This document shows, in pieces, positions 10,487 through 19,143 of a stretch of 64,000 nucleotides of DNA. Below the pieces are notes generated by a model. It made no database searches. It was not told where the DNA came from and was given only the letters and a program-made list of their open reading frames with translations. This stretch comes from Streptomyces sp. NBC_01016 (GTDB lineage Bacteria > Actinomycetota > Actinomycetes > Streptomycetales > Streptomycetaceae), in contig NZ_JAPEOQ010000001.1 of assembly GCF_026341035.1 (NCBI RefSeq), positions 3,844,001 to 3,908,000 on the forward strand. Reading direction: 5' to 3'. Position 1 is the stretch's first letter, and each line of letters opens with the position of its first letter. The position numbers were made by a program, and so were the translations under genes.

Positions 10487-12226
10487 ATGACCGCTGACTC
10501 GACCGCTGAACAGACCGCCGAGGCCGCGGCAGGAGCCGACGCGCCGGGCGAGCTCACCGACGGCTACCACCTCGTCGTCGACGCCCTGAAGAAGAACGAC
10601 GTCGACACGATCTACGGCCTCGTAGGCATCCCGGTGACGGACCTGGCCCGCCTCGCGCAGGCCGAGGGCATCCGCTACATCGGCTTCCGCCACGAGTCCA
10701 ACGCCGGCCACGCCGCCGCGATCGCCGGCTACCTCACCAAGACGCCCGGCATCTGTCTGACCGTCTCGGCCCCCGGCTTCCTCAACGGCCTGGTCGCCCT
10801 CGCCAACGCCACCACCAACTGCTTCCCGATGGTGCAGATCTCCGGCTCCAGCGAGCGCCACCTCGTCGACCTCAAGCAGGGCGACTACGAGGAGATGGAC
10901 CAGCTCGCCGCGGCCCAGCCCTTCGTGAAGGCCGCCTACCGCGTCAGCCGCGTCGAGGACATCGGCCGCGGCATCGCCCGCGCCCTGCGCACCGCGGTCT
11001 CCGGCCGCCCCGGCGGCGTCTACCTCGACATCCCCGCGGCGGTCCTCGGCGCGGTCATGGACAAGGGGGAGGGGGAGCGGACTCTCTCCCGCCTGGTCGA
11101 CCCGGCGCCGCGCCAGCTGCCCGCCCCCGAGGCGGTGGACCGCGCGATCGACCTCCTGGAGAACGCGGAGCGTCCCCTGATCGTCCTCGGCAAGGGCGCG
11201 GCCTACGCACAGGCCGACGACAAGATCCGTCACCTCATCGAGTCGACGGGCATCCCGTACGTACCGATGTCCATGGCGAAGGGCCTGCTCCGCGATGACC
11301 ACCCGCAGTCGGCGGCGACGGCCCGCTCCCTCGCCCTGAAGAAGGCCGACGTCGTCATGCTGGTCGGCGCCCGCCTGAACTGGCTGCTCAACCACGGCGA
11401 GCGCGGCTGGAACCCGGACGCGAAATTCATCCAGGTCGACATCGAAGCGAGGGAGATGGACTCCAACCAGCCCATCGCGGCGCCCCTCGTCGGCGACATC
11501 GAATCCGTCCTCGACCAGCTCGCCGACCGCACCAAGCCCGGCCAGGTCAGCGCGCCCGCCGCCTGGCGCGAGGAGCTCGCGGCCCGCTCGGAGCAGAACG
11601 TCGCCAAGATGGCCAAGCGCCTGGAGGCCGACCCGCACCCCATGCAGTTCATGGGCGCGCTCAAGGCGGTCCGCGACGTCGTCCACCAGCACCCGGAGAC
11701 GTACATCGTCAACGAGGGCGCCAACACCCTCGACATCGCCCGCAACGTCATCGACATGCACCACCCGCGCCGCCGCCTCGACTCCGGCACCTGGGGCGTC
11801 ATGGGCATCGGCATGGGCTACGCGATCGCGGCCGCGGTCGAGAGCGGCGGAGCGCCCGTCGTCGCCATCGAGGGCGACAGCGCCTTCGGCTTCAGCGGCA
11901 TGGAGCTGGAGACGATCTGCCGCTACAACCTGCCGGTCGTCACCGTGATCATGAACAACGGCGGCGTCTACCGGGGCGACGAGGTGATCGGCGACGCTCC
12001 CGCTCCCACGACGCTGATGAGCGCGGCTCGCCACGACCAGATGATCGAGTCCTTCGGCGGCAAGGGCTACCGGGCCACCACACCCGCCGAGGTCACGGCC
12101 GCGCTGACCGAGGCGATCGCCTCCGGCGGCCCGGCGCTCATCGACTGCGTGATCGACCCGTCGGCCGGCACGGAGAGCGGTCACATCGCCCACCTGAACC
12201 CGAAGGGCATCGGCATCAAGAAGTAG
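10487..12226 (+). CDS. oxc: oxalyl-CoA decarboxylase
   Basis: 579 aa, ATG with a strong site (AAGGAGGAACC). The protein follows the Oxalobacter Oxc closely along its length: LTDGYHLVVDALKKNDVDT at the start, VGIPVTDLARL, the catalytic Glu region FRHESNAGHAAAIAGY (about residues 52-67), VSAPGFLNG, SGSSERHLVDL, the RLDSGTWGVMGIGMGYAIAA segment, and the ThDP-Mg motif EGDSAFGFSGME-N25-MNNGG. It decarboxylates oxalyl-CoA to formyl-CoA and CO2 in the cytosol using thiamine diphosphate. Together with the divergent ligase and the formate dehydrogenase operon it completes oxalate oxidation, except that no formyl-CoA transferase gene is seen here. Confidence 0.95.
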   Translation: MTADSTAEQTAEAAAGADAPGELTDGYHLVVDALKKNDVDTIYGLVGIPVTDLARLAQAEGIRYIGFRHESNAGHAAAIAGYLTKTPGICLTVSAPGFLNGLVALANATTNCFPMVQISGSSERHLVDLKQGDYEEMDQLAAAQPFVKAAYRVSRVEDIGRGIARALRTAVSGRPGGVYLDIPAAVLGAVMDKGEGERTLSRLVDPAPRQLPAPEAVDRAIDLLENAERPLIVLGKGAAYAQADDKIRHLIESTGIPYVPMSMAKGLLRDDHPQSAATARSLALKKADVVMLVGARLNWLLNHGERGWNPDAKFIQVDIEAREMDSNQPIAAPLVGDIESVLDQLADRTKPGQVSAPAAWREELAARSEQNVAKMAKRLEADPHPMQFMGALKAVRDVVHQHPETYIVNEGANTLDIARNVIDMHHPRRRLDSGTWGVMGIGMGYAIAAAVESGGAPVVAIEGDSAFGFSGMELETICRYNLPVVTVIMNNGGVYRGDEVIGDAPAPTTLMSAARHDQMIESFGGKGYRATTPAEVTAALTEAIASGGPALIDCVIDPSAGTESGHIAHLNPKGIGIKK

Positions 12227-12263
12227 CCGGTCCGCCCGCGTCCGGGGTGCCCCGATACGCAGG

Positions 12264-12292
12264 TGAAAGCCACTCCGAAACCTTGGTATTGT
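12264..12292 (+). promoter_or_regulatory. promoter of the first tRNA-Leu gene
   Basis: TGAAAG (12264-12269) and TATTGT (12287-12292) with a 17-base spacer, 45 bases before the mature tRNA. The second tRNA-Leu copy has the equivalent TGAAGG-N17-TAAGGT at the same distance, which supports the assignment. Confidence 0.5.
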
Positions 12293-12337
12293 TGAGGTGT
12301 CGCCGCGGGGAACACCCCGCGCAGCGACGCACACCTT

Positions 12338-12422
12338 GTCCGGGTGGCGGAATGGCAGACGCGCTAGCTTGAGGTGCTAGTGCCCTTTATCGGGCGTGGG
12401 GGTTCAAGTCCCCCCTCGGACA
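12338..12422 (+). tRNA. tRNA-Leu(GAG)
   Basis: 85 bases. Acceptor stem GTCCGGG pairs with CTCGGAC (12415-12421), discriminator A at 12422, no encoded CCA. The anticodon stem CTAGC/GCTAG encloses the loop TTGAGGT, giving anticodon GAG. The long variable arm (TGCCCTTTATCGGGCG) is the class II feature of leucine tRNAs, and GGTTCAAGTCC is the T-loop. It is identical to the copy at 16362-16446. Confidence 0.96.
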
Positions 12423-12430
12423 CTTACAGA

Positions 12431-12466
12431 GTGCCGGTCGAGATTTTTCTCGACCGGCACTTTTTT
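12431..12466 (+). terminator. terminator after first tRNA-Leu
   Basis: A perfect 12-bp stem (GTGCCGGTCGAG and its complement) with loop ATTTTT, directly followed by TTTTTT: a canonical intrinsic terminator. Confidence 0.92.
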
Positions 12467-12566
12467 GTGTTTGCGCTGGTCCGACAGGGGGCAGGCGCGA
12501 CCTCGAGCCACGTATATCGCTTTTCAACCTTTCACAGGTCAAAGAGTAAAGAGAATAGAGGTCGGT

Positions 12567-13667
12567 GTGTCCTCCAGACTGGTTGCCGAACACCTGTACA
12601 TGGTGTTCGGCGGGAGACAACAGGAGGCTGTGGACAAGCTCCGCGGCGGCGCGGACCGTGAGGAGCTGCGCGCCGAAGGAACCACGGCCGCCGTGATCGA
12701 CGCGTCGTTCACCGTCGAGCCCGGCCAGATCTTCGTCGTCATGGGCCTGTCGGGATCGGGCAAGTCGACGTTGCTGCGGATGCTCAACGGCCTCCTGGAG
12801 CCGACGTCGGGACATGTGAAGTTCGACGGCGAGGACCTGACCGCCCTGGCTCCGCGCGAACTGCGCGAGGTCCGCGCCCGCAAGATCAGCATGGTGTTCC
12901 AGCACTTCGCGCTGTTCCCGCACCGCTCCGTGATGGAGAACGCGGGCTACGGCCTCGAGGTGCAGGGCGTTCCGCGCGCCGAACGCGAGGAGCGGGCGAT
13001 CGAGGCGCTGCGTCTGGCCGGCCTTGAGGGGTGGGAGAAGTCCTTCCCCGACGAGCTGTCCGGCGGTATGCAGCAGCGTGTGGGCCTGGCCCGCGCGCTC
13101 GCCACCGACGCCGATCTGCTGCTGATGGACGAGTCGTTCAGCGCGCTCGACCCGCTGATCCGGCGCGACATGCAGGACCAGCTCCTTGAGCTGCAGAAGA
13201 CGCTGAAGAAGACGATCGTCTTCATCACGCACGACCTGAACGAGGCCATGCGTCTGGGCGACAACATCGCGGTCATGCGCGACGGTCGCATCGTCCAGAT
13301 CGGTTCGGCCGAGGACATTCTCGTCACGCCGGCCAACGATTACGTGGCCTCCTTCACGCAGGACGTCGACCGCTCCCGTGTGCTGAGCGCGCGGGCGATC
13401 ATGGCCGAGCCGGCGGAGGGCTACGCGATGGCGGACGCCCCGGCGAGGGTCCACGAGGACACGCCCATCGTCGAGCTCTTTACGCCGTGCTCGACGAGCG
13501 AGATACCCGTGGCCGTCGTGAACGACGCGGGTGACCTTGTCGGTGTGGTGCCGCGCGAGCGGCTGCTGGCCGTGCTCGGTGAGCCGACGAAGACCGTGGA
13601 AGCCAATGGAGCGGCCTCCGACCTCATCGAGGACGAGCCGGCGAAGAAGGTGATCGCTGGTGCCTAG
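12567..13667 (+). CDS. proV: glycine betaine/proline-type ABC transporter ATPase with CBS region
   Basis: 366 aa from GTG 12567, preceded by GAGG; the reading frame stays open back into the tRNA gene, which cannot be coding. Walker A is GLSGSGKST, the signature LSGGMQQRVGLARA, Walker B LLLMDESFSALD, and a switch His lies in FITHDL. The N-terminal MVFGGRQQEAVDKLRGGADREEL is a ProV/OpuAA hallmark. After residue ~280 the chain carries a CBS-like tail (about 300-350) of the kind that senses ionic strength in OpuA. It drives uptake of compatible solutes. The stop overlaps the start of the permease fusion by eight bases. Confidence 0.92.
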   Translation: MSSRLVAEHLYMVFGGRQQEAVDKLRGGADREELRAEGTTAAVIDASFTVEPGQIFVVMGLSGSGKSTLLRMLNGLLEPTSGHVKFDGEDLTALAPRELREVRARKISMVFQHFALFPHRSVMENAGYGLEVQGVPRAEREERAIEALRLAGLEGWEKSFPDELSGGMQQRVGLARALATDADLLLMDESFSALDPLIRRDMQDQLLELQKTLKKTIVFITHDLNEAMRLGDNIAVMRDGRIVQIGSAEDILVTPANDYVASFTQDVDRSRVLSARAIMAEPAEGYAMADAPARVHEDTPIVELFTPCSTSEIPVAVVNDAGDLVGVVPRERLLAVLGEPTKTVEANGAASDLIEDEPAKKVIAGA

Positions 13668-16272
13668 GATTCCCTTTGGTGACTGGGTCAATGACGTCGT
13701 CCAGTGGATGCTCGTCCACCTGGACTGGCTGTTCGGCTTCTTCGAGAGCATCTTCAACGGTGTCTACAACGGCCTGACCGAACTCCTCCAGGCCCCCGAA
13801 CCGCTGCTGCTCGCGGGCATCTTCGCCGTGATCGCCTTCTGGCTGCGCGGCACGCTGGCGGCGGTTCTCACGTTCATCGGGCTCTGGTTCATCCAGAACC
13901 TGGAGCTGTGGGACAAGGCGATGGAGACCCTGTCGCTCGTCCTCGTGTCGACACTGATCGCGTTGATCATCGGTGTGCCGCTGGGTATCTGGGCGGCGCG
14001 TTCGAGCCGGGTCAGCAATCTGTTCCGTCCGGTCCTCGACCTGATGCAGACGCTGCCGGCGATGGTCTACCTGATCCCGGCGATCCTGTTCTTCGGCTCG
14101 GGTGCTCCGGCCGGTATCGTCGCGACGCTGATCTTCGCGGTGCCGCCGGGCGTGCGCATGACCGAGCTGGGCATCCGGCAGGTCGACAAGGAACTGGTCG
14201 AGGCCGCCGACGCGTTCGGTACGACGCCGCGCAACACCTTGTTCCGCGTGCAGCTTCCACTGGCTCTCCCGACGATCATGGCGGGTGTCAACCAGGTCAT
14301 CATGCTGGGCCTGTCGATGGCCGCCATCGCGGGCATGGTCGGCACCGGCGGTCTCGGTGGCGCGGTCAACGAGGCCATCGGCCAGCTGAACGTCGGCCTG
14401 GGCGCCGAGTCCGGCGTCTCGATCGTGATCCTGGCGATCTACTTGGACCGGATGACCAGCTCGCTCGGCCAGCAGGTGTCCCCGCTCGGCCGCCGGGCGC
14501 TCAACAAGCTGCGGTCCGCGCAGGGCCTGAAGATCTGGTCGTACCGTCCCCGCCCGGCCGTCGCCGTGGTCGGTGTCGTCGTCCTCGCGCTCGTCGCGGG
14601 CGGCATGGGCATGTTCGGGCAGAACAGCGGTGGGGCCGCCCCGGCCGCCTCGTCCACGAACGTGGGCCAGGGCAAGAAGATCTCCATCGGCTACATCCCG
14701 TGGGACGAGGGCGTCGCCTCGACGTTCCTGTGGAAGGAGATCTTGGAGCAGCGCGGTTTCGACGTCGAGACCAAGCAGTTCGACGCCGGACCGCTCTACA
14801 CGTCGCTCGCGGGCGGCACGGTCGACTTCCAGACCGACTCCTGGCTGCCGGTCACGCACGCCGAGTACTGGAAGAAGTACGGCAAGGACCTGGAAGACCT
14901 CGGTTCCTGGTTCGGCCCCACCTCCCTTGAACTGGCCGTGCCGTCCTACATGAAGGACATCAAGTCCATGGAGGACTTGAAGGGGCAGGCGTCGAAGTTC
15001 GACGGCAAGATCACCGGCATCGAGGCGAGCGCGGGTGAGACGGCGCTGCTCAAGAGCAAGGTGCTCAAGGCCTACGGCCTCGACAAGGAGTACAAGGTCG
15101 TCGACAGCTCGACGCCGGCGATGCTGGCCGAGCTGAAGCGCGCGTACGCCAAGAAGAAGCCGATCGTCGTCCCGCTGTGGTCGCCGCACTGGGCGTACAA
15201 CGACTACAAGCTCACCAAGCTCAAGGACCCGAAGGGCGCCTGGGGCAAGGGCGACGGCATCCACTCGCTGGCCCGCAAGGGCTTCGGCAAGGACTTCCCC
15301 GAGGTCAACAAGTGGGTCAAGGACTTCAAGCTGAGCGAGAAGCAGCTCACCAGCCTTGAGGCCGAGATCAACAAGTCGGGCAAGGGCAAGCAGCAGGACG
15401 CCGTCAAGGCGTGGCTGAAGAAGAACCCGGGCGTCGTCGACAAGCTGGCCCCGGTCAAGAAGCAGTCGACCCCCGCCGAGGCCAAGCGCCCCGTCAACGT
15501 CGCCTGGTTCCCCTGGGACGAGGACATCGCGGTCACCTTCCTCTGGAAGCACGTTCTGGAGAGCCGCGGCTACAAGCTCAACCTGAAGCAGATGGACGTC
15601 GGCCCGGTCTACACGGGTCTCTCCACCGGTGACCTCGACGTCAACTTCGACGCCTGGCTGCCGTATACGCAGAAGAGCTACTGGGACAAGTACAAGAACA
15701 AGGTCGCGACCCTCGGCTCCTGGTACGGGCCCACCTCGCTCGAGATCGCCGTCCCGTCCTACGTGAAGGGCATCAAGTCGGTCGAGGACCTCAAGGGCAG
15801 GGCCAAGGAGTTCAACGGCAAGATCGTCGGCATCGAGGGCGGCACCGGCACGATGGACATCCTCACGAAGGATGTCGTGCCGGGCTACGGCCTCGACAAG
15901 GAGTACAAGGTCGTCAACGGCTCCACGCCGGCGATGCTCGCCGAGCTGAAGCGCGCGTACGCCAAGAAGGAGCCGATCGCGGTGCTCCTGTGGACGCCGC
16001 ACTGGGCCTACAGCAAGTACGACCTGACCAAGCTGAAGGACCCCAAGGGCCTCTTCGGCAAGGGCGACACCATCCGCACGGTCACCAGCAAGGCGTTCAC
16101 CAAGCAGTACCCGCAGCTCACGAAGTGGTTCAAGAACTTCAAGATGACCGAGGACGAGCTCGGCACCCTGGAGATCGAGATCAACAAGCGGGGCCAGGGC
16201 CACCAGGCGGAGGCGGTCACGGCGTGGCTGAAGAAGCACCCGGAGGTGGAGCGGCGGATGACGGCGCCGTAG
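13660..16272 (+). CDS. glycine betaine-type permease fused to two tandem substrate-binding domains
   Basis: 870 aa, GTG start inside the end of proV. Residues ~1-285 are a ProW-type permease with several membrane helices and the ATPase-contact loop near ELVEAADAFGTTPRNTLF (about 176-193). One further membrane helix (VVGVVVLALVAGG, near 305) leads to the outside. Two OpuAC-type binding domains follow, about residues 338-590 and 610-868, clearly duplicates: each has a PWDE-x-FLWK start, a D(S/A)WLP segment, a GSW(F/Y)GPTSLE segment and a PHWAY segment. The tryptophans in these segments are those expected to form the betaine cage. A homodimeric transporter would therefore display four binding domains. 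Confidence 0.93.
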   Translation: MPRIPFGDWVNDVVQWMLVHLDWLFGFFESIFNGVYNGLTELLQAPEPLLLAGIFAVIAFWLRGTLAAVLTFIGLWFIQNLELWDKAMETLSLVLVSTLIALIIGVPLGIWAARSSRVSNLFRPVLDLMQTLPAMVYLIPAILFFGSGAPAGIVATLIFAVPPGVRMTELGIRQVDKELVEAADAFGTTPRNTLFRVQLPLALPTIMAGVNQVIMLGLSMAAIAGMVGTGGLGGAVNEAIGQLNVGLGAESGVSIVILAIYLDRMTSSLGQQVSPLGRRALNKLRSAQGLKIWSYRPRPAVAVVGVVVLALVAGGMGMFGQNSGGAAPAASSTNVGQGKKISIGYIPWDEGVASTFLWKEILEQRGFDVETKQFDAGPLYTSLAGGTVDFQTDSWLPVTHAEYWKKYGKDLEDLGSWFGPTSLELAVPSYMKDIKSMEDLKGQASKFDGKITGIEASAGETALLKSKVLKAYGLDKEYKVVDSSTPAMLAELKRAYAKKKPIVVPLWSPHWAYNDYKLTKLKDPKGAWGKGDGIHSLARKGFGKDFPEVNKWVKDFKLSEKQLTSLEAEINKSGKGKQQDAVKAWLKKNPGVVDKLAPVKKQSTPAEAKRPVNVAWFPWDEDIAVTFLWKHVLESRGYKLNLKQMDVGPVYTGLSTGDLDVNFDAWLPYTQKSYWDKYKNKVATLGSWYGPTSLEIAVPSYVKGIKSVEDLKGRAKEFNGKIVGIEGGTGTMDILTKDVVPGYGLDKEYKVVNGSTPAMLAELKRAYAKKEPIAVLLWTPHWAYSKYDLTKLKDPKGLFGKGDTIRTVTSKAFTKQYPQLTKWFKNFKMTEDELGTLEIEINKRGQGHQAEAVTAWLKKHPEVERRMTAP

Positions 16273-16287
16273 TCGCATAGGTGCTGG

Positions 16288-16316
16288 TGAAGGCCGCTCC
16301 GAGACCTTGATAAGGT
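16288..16316 (+). promoter_or_regulatory. promoter of the second tRNA-Leu gene
   Basis: TGAAGG (16288-16293) and TAAGGT (16311-16316) separated by 17 bases, in the same position relative to the tRNA as in the first copy. Confidence 0.5.
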
Positions 16317-16361
16317 TCTCTTCGTCGCCACGGGGCCAGCCCCCGGAGCGGCCGACACCTT

Positions 16362-16446
16362 GTCCGGGTGGCGGAATGGCAGACGCGCTAGCTTGAGGTG
16401 CTAGTGCCCTTTATCGGGCGTGGGGGTTCAAGTCCCCCCTCGGACA
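16362..16446 (+). tRNA. tRNA-Leu(GAG), second copy
   Basis: All 85 bases equal the copy at 12338-12422, including the GAG anticodon, long variable arm and absent CCA. Confidence 0.96.
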
Positions 16447-16451
16447 CAAAA

Positions 16452-16486
16452 AGATCCCCACGGTCTCCCGGAGACCGTGGGGATCT
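16452..16486. terminator. bidirectional terminator after second tRNA-Leu
   Basis: A perfect 16-bp stem (arms 16452-16467 and 16471-16486) with a three-base loop, preceded by AAAAA. The A run reads as a T tract on the minus strand, so the hairpin can end both the tRNA transcript and the converging gntR operon, whose last gene stops at 16511. Confidence 0.88.
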
Positions 16487-16510
16487 GTCGTTGCGGAGCC
16501 GGGCCGGGGC

Positions 16511-17281
16511 TCAGGCCCCCGTGTCCAGGTCGAGGTCCGCGTCCACGTCCAGGGCCTCCGCCTCGTCCCAGAATTCCGGGTCTGCCTTCTGGAGGCGGGT
16601 GGCGGCGTGTTTCATGTGGCGGCGGGCTGCCGTGCGGGCCGCCTTGGGGTCGGCGGATTCGATGGCCGTGAGGATCGCCTGGTGTTCGTGGCGGACCGCC
16701 TCGAAGAAGTCGTCGCGGCGGGCCTCGTTGGCGCGGGTGACGCGGATGCCGCCGCGGGAGACCTCGCCGAGGTAGTGGACCGTCGAGACCAGGACCGGGT
16801 TGCCCGTCGACTCCGCGATCGAGCGGTGGAAGGCCAGGTCCTCGTCCGTGCCGTCGCCGCCCGCCGCGACCGCCGTGTCGATCGCCGCCAGCGCCGCACG
16901 CATCCGCACGATGTCGGCGGGGCGCGCGCGGGTCGCCGCGAGATGGGCGGCCTCGGCCTCCATCGCGCGGCGGACCTCGACGATCTGGAGGACCTTCGCC
17001 TGCGTGCCCGGAGACTCGGTGCCGCCCTCCAGGTCCAGGGGACGGGTGCGGCGGGGCAGCACGAAGACGCCCCTGCCCTGGCGGGGTTCCACCAGTCCCG
17101 CGTTGCGCAGGCGGGAGACCGCCTCGCGGATCACCGTGCGGCTGACGCCGAGCTGCTTGACGAGCTCCACCTCGGTCGGCAGCTTGTCGCCCGCCGTGAG
17201 CCGCCCCGACTCGATCTCCTCGGTGAGCATCGCGGCGACGCGATCGGCGAGCCGCACGGGCCCGTCCACCTTGTTGAACAT
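16511..17281 (-). CDS. GntR-family regulator, FadR/FCD subfamily
   Basis: 256 aa. The winged helix at residues ~10-75 (LPTEVELVKQLGVSRTVIREAVSRLRNAGLV) is GntR-type. The C-terminal all-helical FCD domain (about 95-235) shows the metal/effector positions in VEVRRAMEAEAA, DLAFHRSIAE and RHEHQAI. It is the last gene of the threonate/erythronate operon, starting four bases after the denD stop, so it is likely to repress its own operon. The perfect dyad at 23516-23534 upstream of ltnD is the best candidate operator, with a four-carbon sugar acid as inducer; this is inference. Confidence 0.88.
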   Translation of the reverse strand: MFNKVDGPVRLADRVAAMLTEEIESGRLTAGDKLPTEVELVKQLGVSRTVIREAVSRLRNAGLVEPRQGRGVFVLPRRTRPLDLEGGTESPGTQAKVLQIVEVRRAMEAEAAHLAATRARPADIVRMRAALAAIDTAVAAGGDGTDEDLAFHRSIAESTGNPVLVSTVHYLGEVSRGGIRVTRANEARRDDFFEAVRHEHQAILTAIESADPKAARTAARRHMKHAATRLQKADPEFWDEAEALDVDADLDLDTGA

Positions 17282-17285
17282 GGCG

Positions 17286-18320
17286 TCAGTCTATCGACGT
17301 GGCCGCGGACACCTCGGCCGTGACCGCGTCCGGGTGGTCGGCGACGTACTGGCGGATCACCGATGCGAAGTCCGGGTCGGGAGAGAGGCCCAGCGCTGCC
17401 GCGCGGGTGTTGTCGAAGGAGGCCGGCCAGGAGCCGACGATCGACTCGATGGAGGAGTCCGGTGTCACCGTTACCAGGTCGGCGACCGCGTTGCCTGCCA
17501 CCTCGCGGAGTGTGTGCAGGATTTCGGAGACCGTGACTGTGAGGGCCGGGAGGTTCACCGGGATGTTGCCGGTCAACTGGCCGTCCTGCGAGCCGCGTTT
17601 GGCCTGTGCCACCCGCAGGATGCCCTCCACCGTGCGGCGGGGGGAGGCCAGGGCCACCTGTGTGGCAGGGCTCACCGGGCACGTTGCCGGGAGGCCCGCG
17701 AGGGGTTCGCGGACCACGCCCGAGAGGAAGCCGGAGGCCGCCGCGTTCGGCTTGCCGGGGCGCACCGACACCGTCATCAGGCGCGTCACGCGGCCGTCCA
17801 CGTATCCGCGGCGCGTGTACTCGGCGACCAGCTGCTCGCAGATCCGCTTCTGCACGCCGTAGCTGGACTGCGGCGTGGGCAGCGTGGACTCGTCCACCAC
17901 GGGTGGGAGGGGGAGTGCGGCGTCCGAGCCGTAGACCGCCACGCTGCTGGCGAGCACGAGGCGTACGGTCGGGCCGCCCGCCTCCGACTGGGCGCGGGCC
18001 GCCTGAAGGAGAGCCCGGGTCGTGTCCAGGTTGGCGGTCATGCCGAGGTCGAAGTCCGCCTCGCACTCCGCCGACACCGCCGCCGCGAGGTGGATGACCA
18101 CATCGACCGGCTGAGCGAACAACTCCGCGAGCCGGTCCGTGAGGTCGCCCTGCACCACCTCCACCAGCGGGTCCGCCGTGAGCGGCGACTCGTCCGGGAC
18201 GAACTTGTCCGCGAGGGTGAGGCGGTCGATGGGCAGGCCGTCGAACGTGCGCCGCTCCAGCAGGGCCTCGGCGACCTGGCGGCCCAGGAAGCCGAAACCG
18301 CCCGTGATGACGATCCTCAT
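17286..18320 (-). CDS. denD: D-erythronate dehydrogenase
   Basis: 344 aa extended short-chain dehydrogenase. The Rossmann motif TGGFGFLG is at residues 6-13, the catalytic Ser region is LASSVAVYG, and the Tyr-x3-Lys pair is in SSYGVQKRICE. Family members named DenD oxidise D-erythronate at C2 to 2-oxo-tetronate with NAD+. Its gene neighbours (otnI, otnK, otnC, ltnD) are those of the published four-carbon acid pathways, which makes this assignment better than the generic epimerase label. The ATG overlaps the otnI stop by the TCAT arrangement, indicating coupled translation. Confidence 0.85.
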   Translation of the reverse strand: MRIVITGGFGFLGRQVAEALLERRTFDGLPIDRLTLADKFVPDESPLTADPLVEVVQGDLTDRLAELFAQPVDVVIHLAAAVSAECEADFDLGMTANLDTTRALLQAARAQSEAGGPTVRLVLASSVAVYGSDAALPLPPVVDESTLPTPQSSYGVQKRICEQLVAEYTRRGYVDGRVTRLMTVSVRPGKPNAAASGFLSGVVREPLAGLPATCPVSPATQVALASPRRTVEGILRVAQAKRGSQDGQLTGNIPVNLPALTVTVSEILHTLREVAGNAVADLVTVTPDSSIESIVGSWPASFDNTRAAALGLSPDPDFASVIRQYVADHPDAVTAEVSAATSID

Positions 18321-19114
18321 GCGTGCTGCTCTCCTTGGATGTTCTTCAGCCAGCCGAGACCCTCGCTCGTGCCGGCCTTGGGGATGTACTCGCAGCCGAT
18401 CCAGCCGTCGAAGTCCAACTCGTCCACGCAGGACATGAGATGACGGATGTCCAGTTCGCCGGCGTCCGGCTCGTGGCGGTCGGGGACGCCCGCGATCTGC
18501 AGGTGGCCCACGCGACCCGTCGGCAGGTCGCGGCGGAGGGTGGCGGTGAGGTCGCCCTCGACGATCTGGCAGTGGTACAGGTCGAGTTGGACCTTCAGGT
18601 TCGACGCGCCGATCTCGCGTACGACCGCGTGGGCGTCCGCCTGGTGGTTCAGGAAGTAGCCCGGCATGTCCCGGGTGTTGATCGGCTCGATCAGGATGTC
18701 GACCCCGGCCGGCGCCGCCTGTTCGGCCGCGTACGCCAGGTTGGTCAGGTACGTGTCCCGGCACTCGGCGCGCGAGACACCTTCGGGCACGAGGCCCGCC
18801 ATCATGTGCACGCGTGGGCTGCCGAGTGCGGCCGCGTAGTGCAGGGCCTTCTCGATGCCCTCGCGCACCTCGGCCTCGCGGCCCGGCAGCGCCGCGATGC
18901 CGCGCTCGCCGCCGTCCCAGTCGCCGGGCGGGGCGTTGAACAGGACCTGGCTCAGGCCGTGTTCGTCGAGCCGGGCGCGGAGCTCCCCGGTCCCGTACGC
19001 GTACGGGAAGAGGTACTCGACGGCCTCGAAGCCGTCCGCCGAGGCCGCGGCGAAGCGGTCCAGGAAGTCGTACTCGGGATACAGCATGGAAAGGTTCGCC
19101 GCGAACCTCGGCAT
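18317..19114 (-). CDS. otnI: 2-oxo-tetronate isomerase (hydroxypyruvate isomerase family)
   Basis: 265 aa TIM-barrel of the hydroxypyruvate isomerase/xylose-isomerase-like group, starting with the family opening MPRFAANLSMLYPEYDFLDR. Metal-binding carboxylates are visible in LIEPINTRD, VQLDLYHCQ and HLQIAGVPDRHEPDAGELD, with the last Glu in WIGCEYIPK. It converts 2-oxo-tetronate to 3-oxo-tetronate, linking DenD and LtnD to OtnK. ATG 19114 is preceded by AGGAG. It lies 29 bases after the transporter stop in the same operon. Confidence 0.87.
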   Translation of the reverse strand: MPRFAANLSMLYPEYDFLDRFAAASADGFEAVEYLFPYAYGTGELRARLDEHGLSQVLFNAPPGDWDGGERGIAALPGREAEVREGIEKALHYAAALGSPRVHMMAGLVPEGVSRAECRDTYLTNLAYAAEQAAPAGVDILIEPINTRDMPGYFLNHQADAHAVVREIGASNLKVQLDLYHCQIVEGDLTATLRRDLPTGRVGHLQIAGVPDRHEPDAGELDIRHLMSCVDELDFDGWIGCEYIPKAGTSEGLGWLKNIQGEQHA

Positions 19115-19143
19115 GGTGACTCCTATAGAGAGAGGTGTGTGCG

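Larger units (their letters stand above)
12261..12422 (+). repeat. direct duplication unit A (promoter plus tRNA-Leu)
   Basis: These 162 bases align without gaps to 16285-16446. The 85-base tRNA part is identical and the 77-base promoter part has diverged but keeps its length and its -35/-10 elements. Confidence 0.7.
16285..16446 (+). repeat. direct duplication unit B (promoter plus tRNA-Leu)
   Basis: Second copy of the unit described at 12261-12422, 4,024 bases downstream in the same orientation. The two copies bracket the betaine transporter genes. Confidence 0.7.

Noticed and set aside
10295..12334. 679-codon minus-strand open frame opposite oxc
   Set aside because: No recognisable domain and typical shadow composition (Val/Asp/Gly/Arg repeats).
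12396..12566. Extension of the proV frame back into the tRNA gene
   Set aside because: The frame begins inside the tRNA and crosses its terminator; the GTG at 12567 fits the family start.
13624..16278. Very long open frame on the minus strand opposite the betaine transporter
   Set aside because: High GC removes stop codons from other frames; the predicted chain is Arg/Asp/Leu-rich without domains and mirrors the real plus-strand gene.
12338..16446. tRNA-Leu pair as attachment sites of an integrated element
   Set aside because: No integrase, excisionase or plasmid gene lies between them, and the duplicated units include the promoter, which is not typical of att sites.
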